Below are positions 55,394 through 64,000 of a stretch of 64,000 bases of DNA, in pieces. Below the pieces are notes generated by a model. It saw nothing but the letters and a program-made list of their open reading frames with translations, searched no databases and had not been told where the DNA came from. Made by a program: the position numbers and the translations under genes. The stretch is from NCBI RefSeq assembly GCF_000720635.1, contig NZ_JOCF01000032.1, forward strand, positions 1 through 64,000, read 5' to 3'. Position 1 is the stretch's first letter, and every line of letters starts with the position of its first letter. The stretch is from Streptomyces sp. NRRL WC-3742. Its GTDB lineage: Bacteria; Actinomycetota; Actinomycetes; Streptomycetales; Streptomycetaceae.

Positions 55394-56377
55394 ATGAGAC
55401 TTCTGCTGCTGGGTGGGACGAACTTCGTCGGACGGGCCCTCGCCGAGGACGCGTTGGCCAGGGGCTGGGAGGTGACGGCCCTCAACCGCGGCAGCCGGCC
55501 CGCCCCCGAGGGCGTGCGGGCGCTGACCGGCGACCGTACGGCCGAGGGCGGCCTCGCGGCGCTGGCGGCGGGGGAGTGGGACGCGGTGGTGGACACCTGG
55601 TCCTGGGCCCCCGCCGCGGTGCGCGACAGCGCCCGGGCGCTGGAGGGCCGCGTCGGCCACTACACGTACATCTCCAGCCGGTCGGTGTACGACTACCCGA
55701 CGAGCGCCGGGGCCGACGAGAGCGCACCCGTGGTCGACTCCTCCCCGGACCTCACCGGCGAGGTGCCCTACGCCGAGGCCAAGCGCGGCGCCGAACTCGC
55801 CCTGGAGGCGCGCTACGGCGGCCGGGCGCTGCTGGTGCGCGCCGGGCTCATCCTCGGCCCCTACGAGGACATCGGCCGGCTGCCCTGGTGGCTCGACCGG
55901 ATCGCCCGGGGCGGCCCCGTGCTCGCCCCCGGCCCCCGCGAGCAGGCCCTGCAGTACATCGACGTCCGCGACCTCGCCCGGTGGACCCTGGACGCGACGA
56001 AGGCCCGCCTCGGCGGCCCGTACAACGTGGTGAGCCCCTCCGGGCACGCCACCATGGGCGAGCTGCTGGACGCCTGCGTGCGGGCCACCGGCTCGGACGC
56101 CGAGCTGCGCTGGACGGCGCCGGAGAAGATCCTCGCCGCCGGGGTCGCGCCCTGGACGGAGCTGCCGATCTGGCTGGCCCCGGGCGACCTGTACGACTTC
56201 CTGCACACCGGCTCCGTCGCCCGCGCCGAGGCTGCCGGGCTGCGCTGCCGGCCCGTCGCCGAGACGGTCGAGGACACCTGGGCCTGGCTGCGCTCGATCG
56301 GCGGCACGGCCCCGCAGCGCGCTGACCGGCCGGCGGTCGGGCTCGACCCGCGGCGCGAGGCGGAACTCCTGGCGTGA
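55394..56377 (+). CDS. NAD-dependent epimerase/dehydratase-family protein
   Basis: 327 aa from ATG 55394 (GTG 55385 also in frame). N-terminal Rossmann motif GGTNFVGRALAED (GxxxxxG), SSRSVYDYP with Ser/Tyr-like positions, PYAEAKRGAELAL (YAEAK, lysine of the YxxxK), VRAGLILGPYED. Atypical extended SDR of the kind often annotated as reductase or isoflavone reductase-like. Convergent with the AAA ATPase gene, one base between stops. Confidence 0.88.
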   Translation: MRLLLLGGTNFVGRALAEDALARGWEVTALNRGSRPAPEGVRALTGDRTAEGGLAALAAGEWDAVVDTWSWAPAAVRDSARALEGRVGHYTYISSRSVYDYPTSAGADESAPVVDSSPDLTGEVPYAEAKRGAELALEARYGGRALLVRAGLILGPYEDIGRLPWWLDRIARGGPVLAPGPREQALQYIDVRDLARWTLDATKARLGGPYNVVSPSGHATMGELLDACVRATGSDAELRWTAPEKILAAGVAPWTELPIWLAPGDLYDFLHTGSVARAEAAGLRCRPVAETVEDTWAWLRSIGGTAPQRADRPAVGLDPRREAELLA

Positions 56378-56378
56378 T

Positions 56379-58427
56379 TCAGGAGCGGCCGTCGATCAGC
56401 TCCCCGTACGCCTGCACCAGGTCCGGCAGCCGCAGGGTCGCGAGGTCCTCGCGGCCCGGCGGCTCGCGCAGCAGCGAGAGTCTCAGGTCCCGGTAGGCGC
56501 AGGACTTCTCGTACAGGGTGCGGATGAACCGGCCGTTGCCCAGCTCGTCGATCCAGCCCTCGCGGACCACGTGGGTGCAGATGCTGGCCAGCTCCTCGGC
56601 CGCGTCCTCGTCCCAGCCGTCGCCGTCCCGGCCGGCCAGCGCCGCGCCGATCGCGGTCAGCTCGCCGGGGCGGTAGCTGGGGAAGTCCACCCGGGTGGTG
56701 AAGCGGGAGTTGAGGCCAGGGTTGGTGGCCAGCAGCCGGTTCATGCCCTCGGGGTAGCCGGCGAGGATCACCACCAGCCGGTCCCGGTTGTCCTCGGCGC
56801 GCTTGAGGAGCACCTGGAGGGCCTCGTCGCCGTACGCGTCGCCCTTGGTGTAGCCGGAGTTGGAGAGGCTGTACGCCTCGTCGATGAACAGCACGCCGTC
56901 CAGCGCCGAGTCGATCAGCTCGTTCGCCTTCACGGCGGTCTGGCCGAGGAACTCGCCCACCAGGTCCGCCCGTTGGGCCTCCACCAGGTGGTCGCCGGAG
57001 AGCAGGCCCAGGGCGTGGAACACCCGGCCGAGTATCCGCGCCACCGTGGTCTTGCCGGTGCCGGAGGGGCCGGAGAAGACGAAGTGCCGCTTGGGCGGCT
57101 GGACGGGCAGGCCCTGCTCGGCCCGCAGCCGCGACATCCGCAGCTGCGCGGACAGCGCCCGCACCTGCCGCTTGACCGGCTCCAGGCCCACCATCAGCTC
57201 GAGCTCGGCCAGGGCGGCGTCCAACTCCCGTTCACCACCGGCCGGTTGGACGGCGGCCAGGGCCTCGGCCCGGGGCTCGGCCACCGCCCGTACGGGCAAC
57301 TGCGCGGGAGACGCCTGTCCGGGCTGTCCGGGCTGACCGGCCTGATCGGGCTGCCCGGGCACCGGCGCGGTGCCGGTCCGCTCCCCGGCGGCCTGCGAGG
57401 CACCGCCCTCGACGGTCACACCCTCGACGGTCGCACCCTCGGCGGGCTCGGCCTCCGCCACCCCCTCCTGCGGCGGGTAGCCGTTCAGCAGGGAGCCGTT
57501 CAGTAACACGCCGTCCGGCAGCGGGGCCTGCTCGGAGAGGCCGAAGCCCGGCCCCTCCACGAAGAGCGTCTCGTCCTGGTACCCGACGGGCTCCGCCGCC
57601 CCGCCCTCGCCCGGCCGGATGCCGCTCAGCAGGCCGTCCGCGAGGGCGTCCTCGGCGGCGATGGCCTCCAGCCGGGCCGCCGTGTCCATGAACGCCTGGT
57701 CCGCCCGGTGCACCGCCCGGTACAGCGGCAGCGCGGCGGCGCTGCGCCCGGCGCCCTCGTACGCCCGCGCCAGCCAGTACCGCAGCTCCTTGCGCTGCGG
57801 CTGCTCGGAGCGGCAGCGGGCCAGGGAGGCGGCCAGCGGGACCTGCGCCTGGGCGCACATGTCCAGGCGCACCCGGGCCATTCCGGCGAACAGGCCGGCC
57901 TCTATGCCGAGCATCGGGTCGTCCAGCAGCCGGTCGGTGTCGCGGATCAGCTGCTCCCAGTCCTTGAGCAGGTAGGAGCGGCAGGCGTACAGGAACTGCG
58001 CGGAGGGGTCCTCGCTCGCGGGGGCGCACTGCTCCAACGCCCGGTCCAGCTCGGCGAGATGGCGCCCGTCCAGCCAGTGCGAGGCGTGTGCCAGGGCGAG
58101 GTCGCGGGCGTCCTCCAGCACCGGCTGCACCCACCAGCCCAGCCAGTACCAGGAGCTGAGGGGGCGTCGGTGCAGGCGCCGCTGCTCGCCGAAGCGGTTC
58201 TGGTTGCGGTACATGGCGAGCAGGGCGGCGGAGGTGTCGCTGCGCAGGGCGTGCAGGCCGAGCCAGGCGTCGGCCATGCCGGGGTCGAGCCGGACGGCGG
58301 CGCGGAACTCCTCCTCGGCGCGGGCGTAGGCACCGGCCGTGTAGGCGTCCATGGCACGCTGCCAGGCGCGGTCGGCGAGCCGGTCCGGGCCGCCCGCCGT
58401 GCTGTCGGAACTGTCCACCGTCGTCAC
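56379..58427 (-). CDS. AAA+ ATPase of the CbxX/CfqX type (EccA-like), orphan
   Basis: 682 aa from GTG 58427. Residues ~20-260 form a helical TPR-like domain (MDAYTAGAYARAEEEFRAAV onward), a Pro/Gly/Glu-rich linker ~275-400, then the AAA+ domain: Walker A GPSGTGKT (453-460), Walker B GVLFIDEAYS (511-520), sensor-1 ILAGYPEGM, and FTTRVDFPSY with the Arg finger region. This matches EccA of ESX/type VII secretion, but no esx, eccB, eccC, eccD or mycP gene is nearby. Long ~300-base leader. Confidence 0.9.
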   Translation of the reverse strand: MTTVDSSDSTAGGPDRLADRAWQRAMDAYTAGAYARAEEEFRAAVRLDPGMADAWLGLHALRSDTSAALLAMYRNQNRFGEQRRLHRRPLSSWYWLGWWVQPVLEDARDLALAHASHWLDGRHLAELDRALEQCAPASEDPSAQFLYACRSYLLKDWEQLIRDTDRLLDDPMLGIEAGLFAGMARVRLDMCAQAQVPLAASLARCRSEQPQRKELRYWLARAYEGAGRSAAALPLYRAVHRADQAFMDTAARLEAIAAEDALADGLLSGIRPGEGGAAEPVGYQDETLFVEGPGFGLSEQAPLPDGVLLNGSLLNGYPPQEGVAEAEPAEGATVEGVTVEGGASQAAGERTGTAPVPGQPDQAGQPGQPGQASPAQLPVRAVAEPRAEALAAVQPAGGERELDAALAELELMVGLEPVKRQVRALSAQLRMSRLRAEQGLPVQPPKRHFVFSGPSGTGKTTVARILGRVFHALGLLSGDHLVEAQRADLVGEFLGQTAVKANELIDSALDGVLFIDEAYSLSNSGYTKGDAYGDEALQVLLKRAEDNRDRLVVILAGYPEGMNRLLATNPGLNSRFTTRVDFPSYRPGELTAIGAALAGRDGDGWDEDAAEELASICTHVVREGWIDELGNGRFIRTLYEKSCAYRDLRLSLLREPPGREDLATLRLPDLVQAYGELIDGRS

Positions 58428-58765
58428 TCACGCCCCCCGCCGTGTGGCCCGGGGCGCGGCCCGGCGGATGGTCTGCGCACAACCGGGCCGGTGGTCGTCG
58501 TGCCCCCGGGGCGCATCCGCGCCTACCCGGAATCGTACCGGGGCGGGGCTGATCCGGAAGGGTGTCTCGCGGGGTCAAATGCGATCGCGGAGGCGGTCGT
58601 TGACCGCCCGCGGGCCTGTTCGGGCCGGGCGGGGGCGAATTTCGGAAGGGGGCGGAGCGGTGCCCCCGGCTCACGGGGGAACAAGCCGGGGACACCGGGT
58701 CCGTCGCGGCCGGGAGCAGAAGTCCCGGCGGCTGTGGAGAACCTAAGCCGTGCCAACGCCGCAGG
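58428..58765. other. Leader/intergenic region of the EccA-like gene
   Basis: 338 bases between the uridine-kinase-like gene end and the AAA gene start. No gene or known RNA family seen. GC-rich stretches allow several hairpins. A canonical promoter sits at its distal end (58740-58769). Confidence 0.5.
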
Positions 58766-58769
58766 TCAA
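58740..58769 (-). promoter_or_regulatory. Vegetative-type promoter (TTGACC-N18-TAGGTT)
   Basis: Minus strand: -35 TTGACC (complement 58764-58769) and -10 TAGGTT (complement 58740-58745), 18-base spacer. It overlaps the 3' end of the upstream gene and implies a ~300-base transcript leader for the AAA gene, or a separate small RNA. Confidence 0.5.
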
Positions 58770-59377
58770 GGGGTTGTTGAAGGTTCACCGACGGTGCACG
58801 GCGCGATCCGCCCGGTCACCCCGTCGACCCGCGTCGCGGCGTACGGCCGGCTCGGGTCGGCGGCGAAATGTGCCGATTCGGCCCGCGCCCAGCCCGCCCA
58901 GAAGTCGGCCAGTTCCGGACCGTCCCTCAACTCCCCGCGCCGACGGGCCGAAGCGGCGTCCAGCTCCATCCAGATCACCCGGGCGAGCCACGGCCGCACC
59001 GCCCGCCGACCGGCACCGACACCCTCCACCAGCACCACCGGGGCGGGCGGCACCACGGCCGTGCCCGCGAAGCGGCGCAGCGTCCAGTCGTACACCCCGT
59101 GCCGCGCCTCCCGGCCCGCCGCCAGCGGCGCGATCACCTGCTCCCGCAGCCGGTGCGTCCAGCCGAAGAGCTCCTCGTGGGTGGCCAGGTCGTCCAGGTG
59201 CACCACCGGGGCGCCGCCGAGGGCGGCCGCCAGCCGGGCGGCGAAGGTGGTCTTGCCGGAGCCCGCGTGCCCGTCCACCGCGACCAGCCGCACCGGCCCG
59301 CAGGAGGGCGCCAGCGCGCCCAGCTCCCCGGCGAGCGCGGTCAGGGAGTTGGCGGTGAGAGGTCCGGAAGCAGCCAC
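58766..59377 (-). CDS. Uridine kinase-like P-loop protein
   Basis: 203 aa from GTG 59377. Walker A VDGHAGSGKTTFAARL, then HLDDLATHEELFGW, a phosphate-acceptor region as in uridine/phosphoribulokinase-like enzymes, and VVLVEGVGAGRR (Walker B-like). The C-terminal half ends ARAESAHFAADPSRPYAA. Probable nucleoside or small-alcohol kinase; substrate unproven. Confidence 0.85.
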   Translation of the reverse strand: MAASGPLTANSLTALAGELGALAPSCGPVRLVAVDGHAGSGKTTFAARLAAALGGAPVVHLDDLATHEELFGWTHRLREQVIAPLAAGREARHGVYDWTLRRFAGTAVVPPAPVVLVEGVGAGRRAVRPWLARVIWMELDAASARRRGELRDGPELADFWAGWARAESAHFAADPSRPYAATRVDGVTGRIAPCTVGEPSTTP

Positions 59378-59590
59378 AACGGCAACCCTACGGTGCCGTA
59401 GCCCACCACTGCGGACAGTTCATCTGTGCTGGTCGTGACGCCGGGCCGGGATTCGGGCATACTCGCCTTCGCCACGCCTGTGAACGGCCGTTCACCGCAA
59501 CCCGGTGCCCGGTCGGGCCGACCCCGCCACACCCGCGCCGGACCAGCCGAAACCCCGGCCCGGTGCCCGATCGAGGAGGCGACCACCGCC

Positions 59591-60754
59591 ATGACCCCCT
59601 CTCCTGCGAAAGCCGTGGAGCGCCAGCTGCCCAGCGAGGAGGCCCGTGAGCTGCTGAGCCTCACCCGGGAGCTGGTCCAGCGCGAGCTGCGGCCGCGCGC
59701 GGCGCAGGACGAGGACGCGGGCCGCTTCCCCCGGGAGGTCTTCCGCACCCTCGGCGAGGCGGGCCTGCTCTCCCTGCCGTACGACGAGAAGTACGGCGGC
59801 GGCGCCCAGCCGTACGAGGTGTACCTCCAGGTGCTGGAGGAGCTCGCCTCCGGCTGGCTCGCGGTCGGCCTCGGCGTCAGCGTCCACACCCTCTCCTGCC
59901 ACGCGCTGGCCACCTTCGGCAGCGAGGAGCAGCGTGAGAAGTGGCTGCCCGCCATGCTGTCCGGCGAGCAGCTCGGCGCCTACTGCCTCTCCGAGCCGCA
60001 GTCCGGCTCGGACGCGGCCGCGCTGCGCACCCGCGCCGACCTCGACGGCGAGACGTACGTCGTCAACGGCACCAAGGCGTGGATCACCCACGGCGGCCAG
60101 GCGGACTTCTACAGCGCCCTGGTGCGCACCGGCGCCGAGGGCCCCAAGGGCATCAGCTGCCTGCTGGTGCCCGGCGTCACCGAGGGGCTCTCCGCCGCCC
60201 CGCCGGAGCACAAGATGGGCATGCGCTCCTCGCCCACCGCCCAGCTGCACTTCGACGGCGCCCGGGTCTCCCGCGACCGGCTGATCGGCGAGGAGGGCCA
60301 GGGCTTCCAGATCGCGCTCGCCGCGCTGGACTCCGGCCGCCTCGGCATCGCCGCCTGCGCGATCGGCGTCGCCCAGGCCGCGCTGGACCTCGCCGTGGAC
60401 TACGCCCGCACCCGCAAGCAGTTCGGCCGGGCGATCGCCGACTTCCAGGGGCTGTCGTTCCTGCTCGCCGACATGGCCACCCAGATCGAGGCCGGGCGCG
60501 CGCTCTACCTGTCCGCCGCGCGGCTGCGCGACGCGGGCCTGCCGTTCTCCAAGGAGGCGGCGATGGCCAAGCTGTTCTGCACCGACACGGTGATGCGGGT
60601 GACCACCGACGCCGTCCAGGTGCTCGGCGGCTACGGGTACACCCAGGACTTCCCGGCCGAGCGCTACATGCGCGAGGCCAAGGTCCTGCAGATCGTCGAG
60701 GGCACCAACCAGATCCAGCGCCTGGTCATCGGGCGCCACCTCACCAAGGGCTGA
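59591..60754 (+). CDS. Acyl-CoA dehydrogenase
   Basis: 387 aa from ATG 59591 with GAGGAGG about 10 bases upstream; the frame is open earlier without similarity. Signatures: CLSEPQSGSDAAALRTRAD (FAD site), KAWITHGGQAD, LDSGRLGIAACAIGVAQAAL, RKQFGRAI, QVLGGYGYTQDFPAERYMR, and catalytic Glu in IVEGTNQIQR. FAD-dependent alpha,beta-dehydrogenation of acyl-CoA in beta-oxidation or branched-chain catabolism. Confidence 0.95.
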   Translation: MTPSPAKAVERQLPSEEARELLSLTRELVQRELRPRAAQDEDAGRFPREVFRTLGEAGLLSLPYDEKYGGGAQPYEVYLQVLEELASGWLAVGLGVSVHTLSCHALATFGSEEQREKWLPAMLSGEQLGAYCLSEPQSGSDAAALRTRADLDGETYVVNGTKAWITHGGQADFYSALVRTGAEGPKGISCLLVPGVTEGLSAAPPEHKMGMRSSPTAQLHFDGARVSRDRLIGEEGQGFQIALAALDSGRLGIAACAIGVAQAALDLAVDYARTRKQFGRAIADFQGLSFLLADMATQIEAGRALYLSAARLRDAGLPFSKEAAMAKLFCTDTVMRVTTDAVQVLGGYGYTQDFPAERYMREAKVLQIVEGTNQIQRLVIGRHLTKG

Positions 60755-60773
60755 CAGCCCTCACCCCGTACGG

Positions 60774-60814
60774 CCGCCGGCCGTCACTCCAGGGTGCGGA
60801 GTGACGGCCGGCGG
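60774..60814. terminator. Bidirectional terminator after the acyl-CoA dehydrogenase gene
   Basis: 17-bp perfect stem CCGCCGGCCGTCACTCC / GGAGTGACGGCCGGCGG with a 7-base loop, between convergent genes. Confidence 0.88.
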
Positions 60815-60832
60815 TTCACTTCTGACGTCCCG

Positions 60833-61330
60833 TCAGCTGGCCCGCGCCATGCGGCGGCGCTGCTCCGGTACGGAGCGCAGCGGCGCGACCTGGGCCAGCG
60901 GGGCCGCCTTCACGGGGGACTCCGGGGCGGCTGCGGCGCGCACCGGCCGGTGCAGCACGGCGTGCGAGAACGGCTGGGTGCGCCAGTCGAGTTCGCCCGG
61001 CATCCCGAACAGGGCGCCGAAACCGGCCGGGCCGGTCTCCTCGGGGGTCTCGACCTCGGCCAGGTCGTCCGTCAGCGTGCCCGAGCCGGGGCAGATCGCG
61101 GGGGCGAAGGGGTTCCAGGCGGTCGGCAGCAGTGCGTGCTGCGGAAGTCGCTCCTCGTCGGCCACCAGGGCGATCGGGCGGCGGCACTCGGGGCAGTTGA
61201 CCCGGAAGCTGTCCCAGGTCTCGGCCTCGCCGGGGCCGGAGCCCGGCGGGAGGTCGGCCGCGAGACCCTCGCGACCGGTCATATCGTCGGTCTCGTCGGC
61301 GTCCAGCGCAGGCTGGTCAGTAGCAGGCAT
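60833..61330 (-). CDS. Conserved actinomycete protein with a zinc-ribbon-like CPEC segment
   Basis: 165 aa from ATG 61330 (AGGGGA upstream). Acidic N-terminus, then VNCPECRRPIALVADEERLP with a CxxC and a further Cys in AICPGSG; the rest is Pro/Ala-rich. No family function known to me. Cys spacing suggests a zinc-stabilised mini-domain, perhaps in regulation. It is divergent from the Lrp/AsnC gene. Confidence 0.7.
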   Translation of the reverse strand: MPATDQPALDADETDDMTGREGLAADLPPGSGPGEAETWDSFRVNCPECRRPIALVADEERLPQHALLPTAWNPFAPAICPGSGTLTDDLAEVETPEETGPAGFGALFGMPGELDWRTQPFSHAVLHRPVRAAAAPESPVKAAPLAQVAPLRSVPEQRRRMARAS

Positions 61331-61558
61331 GAAGATCCCCCTAGGATCGGGCCCGACGTGGTCGTCCAGGGCCACAACCAGCACTTCCCTCCGGCCAGGA
61401 CTCATAATCCTGCGGTGCGGCGCACTGTGATGCACGCGGTGTGTCCTTGGCCACATCACCCGCCATGTTCACCCGGCATGTGCCCCGCAGGCACCTGCAG
61501 GGGTACGGGGTGCCACCTCGTGCGCCCCCCGTGCGCCCGAGCGGGTAGGTTGACCGCT

Positions 61559-61999
61559 GTGGAGGATCTCGACCAACGCATCGTCCAGCTGCTCGTAGAG
61601 GACGGCCGGATGAGCTACACGGACCTGGGCAAGGCCACGGGCCTGTCCACCTCGGCGGTGCACCAGCGGGTACGCCGCCTCGAACAGCGCGGGGTGATCC
61701 GCGGCTACACCGCGATCATCGACCCGGACGCCGTCGACCTGGCGCTGACCGCGTTCATCTCGGTCAAGCCCTTCGACCCCAGCGCCCCGGACGACACCCC
61801 GGAGAGACTGGCCGGCCTGCCCGAGATCGAAGCCTGTCACAGCGTCGCCGGCGACGAGAACTACATCCTCAAGGTTCGCGTCGGCGCCCCCGGCGACCTG
61901 GAGGACCTCCTCGCCCGCATCCGCAGCGCCGCCGGCGTCTCCACCCGCACCACCGTCGTCCTCTCCACTCCTTACGAGGCCCGACCCCCGAAGCTCTGA
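61559..61999 (+). CDS. Lrp/AsnC-family regulator
   Basis: 146 aa from GTG 61559 with GGTAGG upstream (TTG 61550 is also in frame). HTH of the AsnC type (LDQRIVQLLVEDGRMSYTDL, GLSTSAVHQRVRRLEQRG) followed by the RAM/ACT ligand domain (HSVAGDENYILKVR). Binds amino acids to control metabolism. The acyl-CoA dehydrogenase and amidohydrolase neighbours are possible targets. Confidence 0.94.
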   Translation: MEDLDQRIVQLLVEDGRMSYTDLGKATGLSTSAVHQRVRRLEQRGVIRGYTAIIDPDAVDLALTAFISVKPFDPSAPDDTPERLAGLPEIEACHSVAGDENYILKVRVGAPGDLEDLLARIRSAAGVSTRTTVVLSTPYEARPPKL

Positions 62000-62030
62000 C
62001 CACGATCGGGCGAGGTGCAGACTTAGGCCC

Positions 62031-63647
62031 ATGACCGAACGCACCTTCCGGACCGTCCTGCTGCGCGGCGGCGCCGTCTACAGCCCCGCCGACCCCTTCG
62101 CCACCGCGATGCTCGTCGAGGGCGAGCACGTCGCCTGGGTCGGCAGCGACGGCGCCGCCGAGGCGTACGCGGCGACCGTCGACGAGATCGTCGAGCTGGA
62201 CGGCGCCCTGGTCACCCCCGCCTTCGTCGACGCCCACGTGCACGCCACCTCCACCGGACTGGCGCTCACGGGCCTCGACCTCACCGGCACCCCCTCGCTC
62301 GCCGCCGCCCTGGCCGCCGTCACCGCCTTCGTCGACGCGCGGTCCGAGGGCCGGGAGAGCGGCGGCGTCCTGATCGGCCACGGCTGGGACGAGACCGCCT
62401 GGCCCGAGGGCCGACCGCCCACGCTCGCCGAACTCGACGCCGCCGCCCGCGGCGCCGCGCTCTACCTCTCCCGCACCGACGTGCACTCCGCGCTGGCCAC
62501 CACCGCCCTGCGCGCCCTCACCGAGGGCCTCGCCGAGCGCCCCGGCCACGACGCCGAGGGCCCGCTCACCAAGGACGCCCACCACGCCGTCCGGCAGACC
62601 GCCCTCGCCCACCTCACCCCCGAGCAGCGCCGCCGCGCCCAGCGCGCCACCCTGGCCCGCGCCGCCGAACTCGGCATCGGCGCCCTGCACGAGTGCGCCG
62701 GCCCCGAGATCTCCTCCGAGCAGGACCTCGCCGCCCTGCTCGCCCTCGCCGCCGAGGGCGAGGGCCCCGAAGTCTTCGGCTACTGGGGCGAGTTGGGCGG
62801 CATCGACACCGCCCGCCGACTCGGCGCCCTCGGCGCGGGCGGAGACCTCTTCGCGGACGGCGCCCTCGGCTCCCGCACCGCCTGCCTGCACACCCCCTAC
62901 GCCGACGCCGACCACACCGGCACCGCCTACCTGAGCGCCGAGCAGATCGCCGACCACGTCGCCGCCTGCACCGAGGCCGGGCTCCAGGCCGGCTTCCACG
63001 CCATCGGCGACGCCGCCGTCAACGCCGTCGTCGAGGGCGTGCGCGCCGCCGGCGAGCGGGTCGGCACCGACCGGGTCAAGGCCCTGCGCCACCGCGTCGA
63101 GCACGCCGAAGCCCTGGACGACAAGAGCATCGCCGCCTTCGCCGAACTCGGCCTCACCGCCTCCGTCCAGCCCGCCTTCGACGCCGCCTGGGGCGGCCCC
63201 GACGGCATGTACGTCCAGCGCCTGGGCGCCGAGCGCGCCGCAGCCCTCAACCCGTACGCGGCCCTGCTGCGCGCCGGCGTCCCGCTGGCCTTCGGCTCGG
63301 ACGCCCCCGTCACCCCGCTCGACCCCTGGGGCACCGTCCGGGCCGCCGCCTTCCACCGCACCCTCGAGCACCGCATCTCGGTGCGCGCCGCCTTCACCGC
63401 CCACACCCGCGGCGGCTGGCGCGCCATCGGCCGCGACCAGGACGGCGTCCTGGTGCCCGGCGCCGTCGCCAGCTACGCGATCTGGGCCGCCGACGAACTG
63501 GTCGTCCAGGCCCCCGACTCCCGCGTCGCCGGCTGGTCCACCGACCCCCGCTCCGGCACCCCCGGCCTGCCCGACCTCACCCCCGGCCACGACCTCCCCG
63601 TCTGCCTGCGCACCGTCGTGCGCGGCCGCACGGTGCACCGGCGGTGA
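62031..63647 (+). CDS. Amidohydrolase of the YtcJ/Amidohydro_3 type
   Basis: 538 aa from ATG 62031. Metal-binding DAHVHATSTGL (HxH), GHGWDETAWPEGRPPTLAEL, AIGDAAVNAVVEGVRAAG, RHRVEHAEALDD, and FGSDAPVTPLDPWGT with the terminal metal Asp. Metal-dependent amidase or deaminase in the cytosol; substrate not resolvable. Followed by a 30-bp perfect palindromic terminator. Confidence 0.93.
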   Translation: MTERTFRTVLLRGGAVYSPADPFATAMLVEGEHVAWVGSDGAAEAYAATVDEIVELDGALVTPAFVDAHVHATSTGLALTGLDLTGTPSLAAALAAVTAFVDARSEGRESGGVLIGHGWDETAWPEGRPPTLAELDAAARGAALYLSRTDVHSALATTALRALTEGLAERPGHDAEGPLTKDAHHAVRQTALAHLTPEQRRRAQRATLARAAELGIGALHECAGPEISSEQDLAALLALAAEGEGPEVFGYWGELGGIDTARRLGALGAGGDLFADGALGSRTACLHTPYADADHTGTAYLSAEQIADHVAACTEAGLQAGFHAIGDAAVNAVVEGVRAAGERVGTDRVKALRHRVEHAEALDDKSIAAFAELGLTASVQPAFDAAWGGPDGMYVQRLGAERAAALNPYAALLRAGVPLAFGSDAPVTPLDPWGTVRAAAFHRTLEHRISVRAAFTAHTRGGWRAIGRDQDGVLVPGAVASYAIWAADELVVQAPDSRVAGWSTDPRSGTPGLPDLTPGHDLPVCLRTVVRGRTVHRR

Positions 63648-63660
63648 ATCCGGTGTGACG

Positions 63661-63690
63661 GGCGAGGGTGGCGGCGCCGCCACCCTCGCC
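63661..63690 (+). terminator. Amidohydrolase terminator (30-bp perfect palindrome)
   Basis: GGCGAGGGTGGCGGC / GCCGCCACCCTCGCC, 13 bp can pair around a 4-base loop, 14 bases past the stop. Confidence 0.85.
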
Positions 63691-63761
63691 TCTGCCGTCC
63701 CCGACGTTCCGGGGTACCTTCTTCCGACAGCGTCCGAACAAGCACGTTTCAGGAAGATGGT

Positions 63762-64000
63762 GTGCCGGTGGCCATGCCCGTCACGCAGGAGCGGCCGGGA
63801 GCCGCCGCCGAGCCGCAGAAGCAGGCGCCGCGCCCCGGCCTGCTGACCCGCGTGCTCGCCAAGGTCCGCGCCGGGCTGCCCCGGACGGGCCTGGCCGTCG
63901 TGGCCGGGCTGCTGCTCGCACTCGCCTTCCCGCCGTACGACCTGTGGCCGCTCTCCCTGCTCGGCGTCGCCGCGCTGTCGCTGCTCACCCGCGGCCGCAC
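63762..64000 (+). CDS. lnt: Apolipoprotein N-acyltransferase (5' part, cut by the window end)
   Basis: First ~79 codons from GTG 63762 (AGGAAG 5 bases upstream; GTG 63768 and ATG 63774 also in frame). After a hydrophilic start comes AVVAGLLLALAFPPYDLWPL, then the SLLGVAAL helix, the typical first segments of Lnt. Lnt adds the third acyl chain to lipoproteins in the membrane. In actinomycetes it is often linked to polyprenol-phosphate mannose synthase. The catalytic domain lies outside the window. Confidence 0.85.
   Translation, partial: MPVAMPVTQERPGAAAEPQKQAPRPGLLTRVLAKVRAGLPRTGLAVVAGLLLALAFPPYDLWPLSLLGVAALSLLTRGR

Noticed and set aside
58523..58756. A 77-codon minus-strand ORF before the EccA-like gene
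   Set aside because: Proline/arginine-rich, no Shine-Dalgarno sequence or family; more likely the gene's leader.

Overview
The window is very GC-rich DNA with GTG and TTG starts, many four-base GTGA/ATGA overlaps and strong hairpin terminators. Its gene content (WhiJ/BldB-type HTH and DUF397 genes, MutAB, actinobacterial GuaB1, the ribE-ribM-ribBA-ribH order, a SpoIIE/PAS/GAF phosphatase) fits a Streptomyces or Kitasatospora chromosome. No phage, plasmid origin, CRISPR array, tRNA or rRNA gene was found.

Layout. (1) 1-7150 is an accessory, rearranged patch. It holds one intact ATPase / XRE-DUF5753 / DUF397 locus, a second DUF397 gene with a damaged 5' end, at least four relics of the same gene set, a truncated IS5-type transposase, a secreted DUF6528-propeller protein, an SDR with a missing catalytic Tyr, and a Ser/Thr dehydratase. 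(2) 7182-12292 is the methylmalonyl-CoA mutase operon mutA-mutB-meaB. (3) 12610-18928 holds a secreted NlpC/P60 hydrolase, a BlaI/M56 regulator-protease pair and a MacB-type ABC exporter pair behind repeated operator-like sites. (4) 19126-22192 is a magnesium unit: an M-box riboswitch, a short leader ORF, an NRAMP-related transporter with non-canonical metal motifs, and MgtC. (5) 22242-27709 holds a YoaK protein, an Rv1733c-like membrane protein, a padR-ABC operon and a NUDIX hydrolase. (6) 27735-35887 holds a zinc-ribbon SDR, guaB1 (GMP reductase type), a DUF5995 protein with a repeat-rich tail, DUF3224, an RluA-type pseudouridine synthase, an SDR and queA. (7) 35905-46320 holds a large SpoIIE phosphatase, an MFS/HxlR pair, a secreted lipase, a thiolase, a beta-lactamase-like pseudoenzyme and a HIT protein. 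(8) 46481-52710 holds YegP and ABM small proteins, the FMN-riboswitch rib operon, hisE-hisG and a PH-domain protein. (9) 52928-64000 holds two CNNM/CorC proteins behind a long leader, an epimerase, an EccA-like AAA ATPase, a uridine-kinase-like protein, an acyl-CoA dehydrogenase, an unknown protein, an Lrp/AsnC regulator, an amidohydrolase and the start of lnt.

How the genes work together. The clearest regulated units are the M-box/NRAMP/MgtC unit (Mg2+ uptake and low-Mg2+ physiology), the FMN-riboswitch operon (riboflavin synthesis plus RibM import) and the mut operon (propionyl-CoA/succinyl-CoA interconversion with the MeaB chaperone). The two ABC systems are controlled separately: one by a PadR protein that probably binds its own promoter, the other by an unidentified protein binding direct repeats.

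Two themes recur. First, several proteins have lost catalytic residues (SDR Tyr to Gln; serine hydrolase Ser to Ala). Second, short tandem repeats are often seeded at stop codons (HxlR, lipase, HIT, YegP, hisG). The most promising lead is the M-box leader with a small ORF behind a very strong Shine-Dalgarno sequence, upstream of a probable Mg2+ transporter.
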